64,000 nt of DNA from Acanthaster planci (taxonomy: Eukaryota; Echinodermata; Asteroidea; Valvatida; Acanthasteridae): NCBI RefSeq assembly GCF_001949145.1, contig NW_019091387.1, positions 860,267-924,266 on the forward strand. The letters are read 5' to 3'. Below are positions 1 through 10,500 of this stretch, in pieces. The position numbers and the translations under genes are program-made. Numbering within the stretch: position 1 is the stretch's first letter; every line of letters starts with the position of its first letter. Below the pieces are notes generated by a model. It did not search any database, had not been told where the DNA came from, and was given only the letters and a program-made list of their open reading frames with translations.

Positions 1-3000
1 CATTTTTATCTTCGAGTGATGAAATAGATTAACAGAGTGCTTAGAATGCAGCATAATTTTGATACGTTAATTTCGTGTACTTGACTTCTTGTACCTTCAT
101 GTCACACTTGTTGATATATAAATTTAAAAGTGGGAAAGGTTTTACACCGTGTATTACGACCTCAACCTTCCTTTCAAATATTTATTTATTATTTATATTC
201 AAAGATCACCATTTCCTTTGCCTCGTTGATTAAGTCCCCTGCAGCACACCCTCGAGCAGCCTTTCAACATCCCGCTCCAAAACTTCGCGGAGAAGAAACA
301 AAGTCGGCCAGACCAAGTGTACACAAAATCCCCATAAAGTTTTCTTCCATAGACTTTCTGCGCATATGAATTATTCATAACCGCCCGAATCCAGTGCTCT
401 CATTGGCTAAGACGCGGCCCCGAAAGTCTATGTAAACCGACCAGCTCTATCCGGCTGTCAGCATCGTTCATTCCCTAGACGGCCGCAGCTCCGGAGTAAC
501 AACTCCTTGACCGTTCGTGAGCGTGTAGCTCTTCCATTAAACCCCTCTTGCAAAATCATCCTATTCTGTAAAGTGTCGATTATTCTTACGAATGTACAGT
601 TTTAAGAATGTACGGTTTGGACATTCTTCAAAAACTGATAGATCAGACTTGACAGAAACAGTAAAAGCATATTAAATTACAACGTCACACACGCCGGTGA
701 GAAACGCTCTCAGTAATAAAGTAGATTATTTTAGACAGTCAATACGGTTAACGCACAAATTTTTAGATTTGACGCGGGACAATTTTCTGTTGAGATTAGC
801 GATTTCCAATTAAAGCGAAGCGCTCCTTATGTTGCACGATATGATGTTTTTAAAGAGTCTCCTTCATTTTTACACACCCCTTCCATTTTAGTTCCATTTT
901 ACATGTCCCTTTCATTTTAGTTTTATTTCATCTTTTATTTTAATTCAGATTTGTTTCCCAATGGTTACGTATAACAAACAGCTGAGATTTGCACGAGCTG
1001 TTCTCTGCTTACTGTTTCCTACGATGAACATCTCATACAGCAATATCCAGCCTCACTAGCAACAGAAGTTGATCACTGTCAGTCCTACGACTCTCTGTTA
1101 TTCTTTTTGATAACGGCTCCCTACCCAAAGAGTGACCTTACAATATTTTTGCTCTACTCAATCTCCCGCTTAGTCCGACCAACTGAAACCCACCTTTGAC
1201 CACATTCAATACCACCCGTAACATTTCAGTTTAATTTTAAATTTCAATTTACATTTGGATGCCCGCAGTTGCTTATTCTAACCTACGCGCATGTTCATTT
1301 GGTATACCAGCAGATACAACTGTTTACTGAAGGTTTTCAGCACCCTGGCGTTTCATGATCCTTGAAATATACAATCTACGTTGTCATTTCTGTTGGTACG
1401 GTACGTCAAAGCCGGGTAACATCTTCAAGTGAAGCCAAAGGATCGGGACGGCCAAGAATTAGTCACAGTATTTTTGTTGAGAAGCTAGAGTCTTCCTCAG
1501 CGGTCATTCCTGATTGCCGTTTTCGTTTCTTTATTCAGGTGAGCTTTAATGTACATTGTATATTTTACGTATTGAACACTGGTCAAAGGCGGAATTCATA
1601 TCATCCGTAAAACTACATGTAACCCTAAATTATTGGACAAACATAATCTCACCAATCAAAGTAAGTTTTACAAATATCACTGTGGTCGAAAATATTTTAC
1701 GAAGTCTTTTCGAAAAAAAAATAGGTGGAAGTTCTTGCCAAGAGAAACCTCTAGCTTTTAAAAGCAGGCGCATGAAAGAAAATTGTAACAGTAAGCATTT
1801 GTCTGACTCATATCAATAAAAAGACAGTATTAGTGATACGAGCCTTGAGAAATAATGATAAAACACCATGACTGAAGGGGTGCTCGTGGATTTTAGTGTA
1901 AATTACATCCATCAAGTCTCTTTGGATCATGTCCTGAGGCTCCCACGCAGTGGAACAAATGCATCGGAGATAAACAGAATGTGAATATGGGGAGTTGAAT
2001 TTGACACAGCTCCGGAGTTCGCTCTTAAAAACCATCGGTACAGCCATAGATGGACATCTCGAACAAACTAAAAAAAACAAAACAAACAAAACAGAACAAA
2101 AAACAACCACGCATTTCTGGGCAACGAGTCATCCACCAGGCAAGAGTCCCCCCATGTAATCATACTTTAGTATATCTCCCACCACCCTGAAAGGTTATTT
2201 GGGTAGGGGATCTCCCCTATAGCCTCAGGAGACAGATAACGTGATAAATCATGCACAAAGCGTATGAAGTCCATTACCAGGAATGGGCTGCTATCGGTGT
2301 GTGGACTTTAAAGGGTACCGCTGTTGGCTGTGGTTTTTATTTCAGTACTACCTACAACCATTCTTAACCCTACAAATAGTGATAAAGGATATGACGAAAA
2401 CTGTAGTACTCAAATTTGAAACATTTTAAGATAATTAGTTCTAGATTTTAGTCTATACGCAAGCATACTCAGTGATTGAAGGTGTGACCGAGGACGCTGG
2501 TCAATTTACTGACTTTCGATATAAATAACGATTGTGCTCATAAAGAAATCGTAAAGAAACGTGCTTTTCTCAAGCCTCCGTCAATCTTTGATATTTCTGC
2601 CCAGTGAGACTGGTTTCCAGCCTGAGAAAACAGAAATTTTGTTCCTTTTTAAAACCATAAATCGCTGCAGGTAATTGTATACCTCCAAATCATCGAGTTT
2701 TGTAAAATACAGCTAAAAAACAATTGACCTGTTCTTTCCTCCACAGTAGCAGACGTGCCAAAAAGGCCAACAGATTTTGTACGTCCAAACACATTAATGA
2801 CAATATTTTGTAAAACAACAAAAAATTATCCAGGAAAGAGAAATCAATTTCTCTTGTTGAGTGGTTCATTCTTACGAATGAGTAATAATACACAATGCTT
2901 TTTAGTGTCTACAAGAAAAAAAGGTTTAGTTCATATGAATATAACTCAGCGATATATTACACTGGTTCCATGTATCACATAATAGATTCGACACTGGCGT

Positions 3001-4300
3001 GCGACACTCAGCGAGCTAAATGTACAGCGTCTTCTGTTACATATCATATGACATGTGATTCTACATGACATGATCCGGGATAGGCTACGACACTCGGCTG
3101 ACCTTATTATATATTCACACACATGTATATGGCTTCCATTGTTACATGTCCAAATGATACATGATTATACATAGCACTGTTTCAGGGTAAGAGAGGTCAA
3201 GGAAGATCCTAAGCGTGTGTTTAGAGTCATCATTGTCATTAGAAAATTCAGTAAAATATGGGTAGTAAAAATTATCATATTGCGAAATAAGCATTGTGAA
3301 TGGGTTAAAATGTTACTTTTGTATGAATTTAAAAGTGAACTCGGTTGAATTGAACTGAAGGTTTCAATAATCAAACCAGTCGTGTGACTGAAATGCAATG
3401 GATCACAATGTCAACTCGTTAATATGAAAACTATCACTCTACATGCACCGCAATTATTCAAAGACGCACACAAGGCAATGTAAAGCGTTCAGCGCCATTC
3501 CCCTACAAAATTGACGTTAAATATTGTTACACATGAAGTGGAACAATTAAAGGAGGCAAGAAAGGGTAATAAAGGGGATGAAATATTCACCTGTCAAAAC
3601 ATCTAACCTCGCAGGAGTGTAAAAGAGTTTTCATATATTCCAGGAGAGTAGAAAGTTGCAGAAAAATTGAGTCTAAGAAAAATACATTGCAGCTTTAACT
3701 TTGGTTGTATACAGCCAGAGCAATTTATTTCTAGATCGACTTCTTTTCAGTCTTTATCTTCCAGTCATTGCAATCCTCGTAAACGTGTGTATCTTTAGAA
3801 CAAATTATGTTAGAATTTGCATACTTTCGCTTCCAAAACATTTATTTACTTTGGACTATTTTGGACTAAGTGTTTCATCATTTAGGGAACTGTTTCGAGT
3901 AGCATCAGGAAAAACGCTGCTCGTTCTTATAACTTAAAACGCAGCATCAATAATTTGTCTTGAAAAATCCATGGACAACAGGACGTTTATGAGTTCCCTG
4001 ATCATGCACCGGCAAGGTCGAAGTGCATTTTTCACTGTGACAGCATCGAGTGGTGGTTGGAAAATTTACTTTTAAGTTTGTGTATCTCCCTCCAACAGTG
4101 GAGTGCTGTGGATTTGTCGAATAAACAACACGTCATCGTGCAGTAAAACTGATTGCAGTCAAAAGGACACGGCTAGGTGACACCTATGCACGACCTCACG
4201 TTAAAATTAATATCACAAGCGTGCCCGTCCAAAATTATCGTGTGGCTGGAGTGTGATTGTGGCAATTACAGCATTATTGATGAGGAGGAGCAGGTAGAAG
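1..4300. other. Intergenic DNA upstream of gene A
   Basis: AT-rich, with only short unrelated open frames. Minor features: a GC-richer stretch at about 400-560, an A-rich run near 2068-2105, and ATG-poor sequence just before gene A. No exon, RNA gene or firm promoter motif could be recognised. Confidence 0.6.
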
Positions 4301-4578
4301 ATGGCAAAAACGGTCGCTGATCAGTTTCCCCGGCCCAGCCTGGAGCGGGAGTTCGCCGAGTCCACCAGCCTCCACGGCATCGCCAAGGTCTTCCAAGCCA
4401 GTAGGCTCCTCGTCCGGGTCTTCTGGATCGCCATCTTGCTGACGTGCCTCTGCGTCTGCGCCTGGCAGATCTCGGACCGGTTCCGTCGGTTCCTTCAGTA
4501 CGAGACCAACACCGAGATCTCGGTGGAGTACGTCGGGCACCTCTCCTTCCCAGCGGTCACCGTCTGCAACTTCAACAG
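4301..4578 (+). CDS. Gene A exon 1 (N-terminus, His-Gly motif, TM1)
   Basis: Begins at ATG 4301 and ends in phase 2 at AACAG before gtgggt. Encodes residues 1-93: cytosolic N-terminus, TSLHG motif, TM1 and FPAVTVCNFNR. It is clearly more GC-rich than the surrounding DNA. Confidence 0.93.
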
Positions 4579-7500
4579 GTGGGTTACAGACTACTATAAT
4601 ACCACAATCACAATAACTACGGCCACTACTTAGGGTAGCCCACTCTCACCTGAGCGTTGTGTAGAAGTCATCGTGGCCGGGTACATGTATTCAAGCAAAA
4701 TGTCACCCCATGAGTACATAATGGAGCTTGGCTGTCTGAAGTGTACCTTCCGGAAGACATTCAAATTTATAACTTTGGATAAGTCTCTCGGATACAGATT
4801 TCCGACCTGTCCATTGGTCTTTTAATCCACGTTGTATTTATTCCTGGTCCATGTCGTCACTTTCTTTGTCATCTCTGTCGCCTGTCGTCACTGCGATCAG
4901 TAACAGTAAGTATGTAGTCAGCAGTATCACAGTCTTGGGAGTGATGGTTTAAAGGTCCTTCGGGGGGTAATCTCAAAATTTCGGACAAAGAGACCGCCGA
5001 ATTAGGCACGGCTAGCTGAGTAGTTTGGCTGTAGTAGTTTGAGTGATTGCTTCAATTTTCTCTTGCAGATACCGTGCAGGAGCGTTGACCCAGGACGATG
5101 AAGACGTACTGGCCTACATCTGGCAGCTAGACAACTACGATTTTTACCATGACTACTACGACGACGACGACGCAATTGACGAGATTGATAGTCCGCACCC
5201 AGACTTCAACTACACCGAGTTCACGCTGCGGGCCGGCTTCCGCATGGACGACGTGACTCTGCTCTCCTGCCAGTGGTACGGAGAGAGAAACAGCTGCTCC
5301 GAAGCGGTAATTCTTTCATTGCAATTTGTAGGTGGGTTAAATAGAGGCCAGTGATTTCGCTTGTAACAGCCAATGGTCTATCAGGATTGTTATGTCATGG
5401 AGATCAGTGGAATATTGACCTGAAACCGAATGGCAAGAGACAGTTTTTGTCAATCACTTTGCGATTCTGCTTAGTGCCCAGCAATATTTTGTGCAAAGTT
5501 TACCAGAGAACATCGAAACCGACAAATAGGATCTGCTCTTTTGGCATCACAGCCACGTGTTTTCTAAAAGTGGCTGCTAAAACTATGATTGGCTAACGAG
5601 TTGGTACAAAAGTAAAAGTAGAATAATTCATGCCTATTAAAATTAATGGAGCAAATATCAATTCGAACGAACTCGAGGTAAAATCGAAGACCAATCAAAA
5701 GATGATATTTCTACAAACTTTGGCCACCCATACAGGTTGTTAGGCGAAATGAGAGTGGCCTTTTGGTCTTCGCCCGAACTTGCCCTAGTGTGGTCATTTT
5801 TCACTGTAAGAAATGAGGGGATTTATGTTTTAAAAGTCAGACCTGTTGACTTACTGTCGATTTCATCGTTAACCCTGTACTCAATCTAAAGGAAACAATG
5901 TCTGTCAAATGTTCAAACCACTCAAAGTAAAGGCAATAAGTTGTTGTTTTGCGTCCTTTGCGCCGTATGCGCAAGTCAGTGCGCTTGTCCACTTGCTTTC
6001 CGCAATGCAATGCGTTGATCAAAGCCACGTCACCAACACGCTTTGCTTTTTTACTTAAACGTCACTTTTGTGCACATGAAGTCAGTTCCACCATTTATTT
6101 CTGTCCCTTTTTGAACAGGTCTTCAGCAACGAAGTAATGTCCCTTAGTACCTATTAAATACTAAGAGTGCATCTCATCTGTATTGCAGAATTTTTCGCAC
6201 GTGTTCACTTCCCATGGTAATTGCTGGACCTTCAACTCCGGTAAAACGGGCCCCATTCTGACTGAGAGCTTTCCGGGTAGCAGAAACGGATTAGCGATGC
6301 TGATCGACATAAAACAGGTAACTGCCATCTGTAAACATAGTTTTAAATACAACTTGTCCAATGCAAGGCCCTGCACCTTAAAGAAAATTTTAAAAACGTA
6401 AACACTAAACGCAGAAAATGGCTACAGAGACAGATCAACACAAAAGATGCTTACTCACATCATGCTTGATCTGGGATATATGTTTTAGGCATTTGGAAAA
6501 CAGGGTAAAGATCTGGAGAATTACAGCGAAGCGGTGTGTAGAGAGAAACTAGTAGAAAATGTCTTTAAATCGGCATTGGGGGCTGTGACGCACTGTACTG
6601 GGACATTAACAGCATTCTGTCATTCTCTAAGCATTCTGTCTTGATGTGATTCATTGACAGTGAATGTACAGCACTGCTGTTGTTGGAAACCCAAATCCAA
6701 AGGCAATCAAATATCAGAGTTGTAACGAGTCAATCATTTTTGTAACTCTAGGAGAGTCGAGTCATTGTAATGTAGTGACTTGAATCGAGTCGAGTCAATA
6801 GGCAAAAAAGTCGAGTCAAGTATTTTAGTGTTCGAGTCAATTGAAATCACAAATATCTGAACACGATGCAATCAATAAAAACACGAGAGAAAGTCATTTG
6901 GGGCATTTTGAAATCTACCTTTGGGTTTCTACATCTGGTCAGACCACAGTGACTCAAGTTGAGTCACAGTGAGTACTGCGAGTCAATGTCAAGTCCAAGA
7001 ATTGCTTGTGACTTGACTTCAATACAACTGGTTGGCGCATGCACTTGTGTTTAAAGATCCACTTGTTTGTCGTTATCCCAGAGCGAGTACACCGAAACAG
7101 AGCATGTGGACGCCGGTTTGAAGATCCAAGTGCACGATCAAGCAACCCCACCTACGGTCGAGTCATCAGGGTTTGCTTTATCGCCCGGCGAACACGCATT
7201 TTTGGCTATTCGAAGGCAACAGGTAATCACTGAAATGCAACACTGACCAAGCCAACTGCCCCATTCGTGTCAAATATGCAAGGGGTTGCATTTAGGGGTA
7301 TCAATTTCTCGATGGAATTCACGGAGTTAGCTCACAATAAAGTACCGGTACATGTACATGTATATGCTTTTTTGTACATTTTTTCGTATATTTGCTGAAG
7401 TTGTCGGGAGGTGGGAAGAAGAAAATAAGAGAGACGGGCCTCATCAAGTTGGATAGGCGTTAACTCTTAGCTTCGCTACTGATGAAACTACGAAAAGGCA

Positions 7501-10500
7501 GTACATGAAGAGAGTTTAGTCTAGCTGTGCCCATCTCGTTGTCAGGAGAGTATCAAATTCAAATTTAAGGGGAAGCAGGCTCGAAGGAGAATCCTAGTAA
7601 ATCAATACAGGATGGAGGAATGGATATGACAGTGTATAGATCATATGCCCAGTGTTTATAAAATCCTTATCCGTGTAGCTTGATAATGAAAAAGAAAGAG
7701 GCAGAGGCGAGGATTACTGTTAAGCAGCTGTGTACCAAGGTGGTTTTGTTGCGACGCGCATGTTCCAATATTCCATGTTCCAATATATCATACAAATAAT
7801 GTTTATGAATTTGGAGCATTTGTTATTTGTTGTGTACAAAACCTGCATAGATTTTCTTCTGTTTGAGGAACATCTAGTTCCCGCTCGCGTATTAATTAAC
7901 GTCCGTCATTTTGCGAAACAGATTTGTGTCCGAAACGTTACCCACACTTCTGTGCACTGTTAGACTAGTTTCCGTCCCTCCCTTATTTTCCTCTTTCTTA
8001 TCAAACGGGAATGAGACCTATGACATAGGGTGGGAACCAGTCAAGAGAAGGAAGTTCTATTCAACCTGTACGGTTGAATAGACCAAATCATTCATGGACG
8101 TGGGATCAACGTTCTGACGGGGATTTATGCAGGTTTTCAAACCAAGAAAAACAACCTCTAAAGTTCTATATTTGTAAAATGCATTATCAGCATTCTCAGC
8201 AGAGGGTAGGCGGCAATATTAGACAAACACTCGGAGACTTCCGGGTGTTCCAAGGCCGGTCAAGTAAATTGAAAGGAAATTTGGCACTCTGCTTTCTTTC
8301 AGTATTTAAATCTTGAGCCTCCGTATGGAAAATGCGACGCCTCCCGTACGCTGAAGAGATATGACAACTACACCTTGGAAGGATGCAACATTGAGTGCAG
8401 AGCAAAGGCGGTTTGGGAAAAGTGCCGCTGTAGGCTAATAGAGTAAGATCTAATCTCTCCTCTCAATGTGGTCGATTCACAATATTCAGATGAATAATAG
8501 TGCCCGCCTTAAGCAGAGGCGTCCTCTCATCGGTTGAAAAGAGCCATGTTGGTCGGGAGTATTTATTTTCTCGGTAGCGATGCGACTACAACTCATTTCC
8601 TTGTCATTCGTGAACCAGCCTTGAGCAGTTTAACAAAGAAGCCTCCATGGCTAGGAAATTTACGCCCTCTCTTGGTCCAGCTGAGGGCCCATTAAGATCT
8701 TTAGAGGAGTGATTGCACCCGGTAAATATTCATCTATATAGGTAAGCGCCTGGACTGGAGAAATGGCGACGACTGTAGCGATAGTTCGATGCCGTCACCA
8801 CCTTTAACTCCTGAAGTCGATTCTGAATGGGAGATTATCAGTCTGTCTTGGTTGATATATCTATGGGGCCAATACAACAAGTATATGCTTTGCTTGTTGA
8901 AAGCCGCTTATTGGATTTCTTCTTTGTTTCAAATAACTTACTTGGCTTTGCCCCTACACACAATGATTTTCTTTTCTGAATTCTTTAGGCGGCATCAACT
9001 TTCCTTCGCTCTGCTCAATCGAGCCTGTATGTTTTGCACTGCATGGCGGGATTCTTTCTGAAGGAACCAGCTCGGCGGGTTGGATATTTGGGCCTGTCCC
9101 CCAGTAACCACGAAAAGTCACGTGATTGTCATATCGAACGCATCTGTGCTTACTCGAGTAAGCAATCTAACACGCGGAAAGAGTAAACACTGTATAATAC
9201 AAAACTGCTGCAAACTGCTTGCTGGCTACAGTGACCTAAAATACAAATCATAAAAATAGGAGGGCCTGACATTTCCATCCTAGCAGAATCATTCTCAAAG
9301 GCAAAATGACAATTGGACAGGGACAAACAAGCAAGCAGGGAATCGACCAGGTACGGATGAATGCAATACAAAAAGAAGGGGTGAAGGCGTAAAGGCATAG
9401 TTTCCCTCGTAGATGTTCAGGCTGTGGGGTTGCATGGTCCAGAGGCGTTTGGCCCACAGTTTCTCCCTACTGAAGCGAGCCTACAAGGTGATTCTATGCC
9501 CTGTATAAAGGCCATATCAGAAATGGAATGGTTAGGAAGTTTGAAGGGATGGCCTACGGGGGTATCTAGTCGCTTGGTGTTGACAATAGATCTGTGGCCA
9601 CAGACACGCTGCTCGATAGAGTTCTTATTCTCTCTGAGATACCGAACACGGCACACCCAGTAGGCAAGGGAAATGGTGCCATTAGTTTTGTGGGTGGCAC
9701 TTGAGGAACATTCATGCAGACAATGTGCCAGATTTCAGACGTGGTTCTGGCAAACAACACAACTGTTATAGTCACACTTGAAGGTGCCATGCTGGGGAAG
9801 GGGGGTGTATCTAAGGAGGGGACCTATGCCCGAATCATCAGGTCCCGTAGGAATGCCTGTAGGCCACAAGCGGGCTGTCTGGGATGGCACTGTCAAAGTG
9901 GTCTGAAATGAGGAGGATGTGATTATTGTCATTATTCTGCGGAAGAGAGGAAGACGCGGGTGAAAAGTGGTGACAGAGGGAACCTTGAGGATGGTTTCTT
10001 CATGGGGGTCTTCTCCTTGAGAGCAAGACTTCTTGGGACGGAGCGGGCCCTCTTGATAAAGTTTTGAATCGGATAGCTGTGGCCCTTGCAGTCAAATTCT
10101 TCTTCGGTTCCTGTGCTCAACGAGATTAAGAGTCTTTAGAACAAACGTGTCTCAGTCTGAGTGCTTGGCTGTATGCTATACCAGTCTCGCAATGTCGAGG
10201 GTCACACAGTTATTCCCCCTTCCAGATGCCAACTTTGAGAAAGTTCGCCTGAAGAAGGGAATATTCCGTAAACACTGAGTAGGCCTACAGGTCCCTTTCA
10301 TAAACACGTTTTCATTAGGAATCCTCTCAGCATGATCACGCTACGGTACGCGTTCAATGAAATTGGCCCATGGGTGTGGGTACAGAACGCCTTCTGAAAA
10401 TTGGCCTAATTCTCGTGTAAAAATGCACACTTTCACACATGCGTATCCAGCGGGCCAGACGTCTGGCAAGGGGGAAGTGGCGTTAAAAGTCGGCTTAGGT

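Noticed and set aside
370-560. Possible solo LTR near the window start
   Set aside because: GC-richer with a polyA-like word, but no matching ends, primer-binding site or target duplication could be found.
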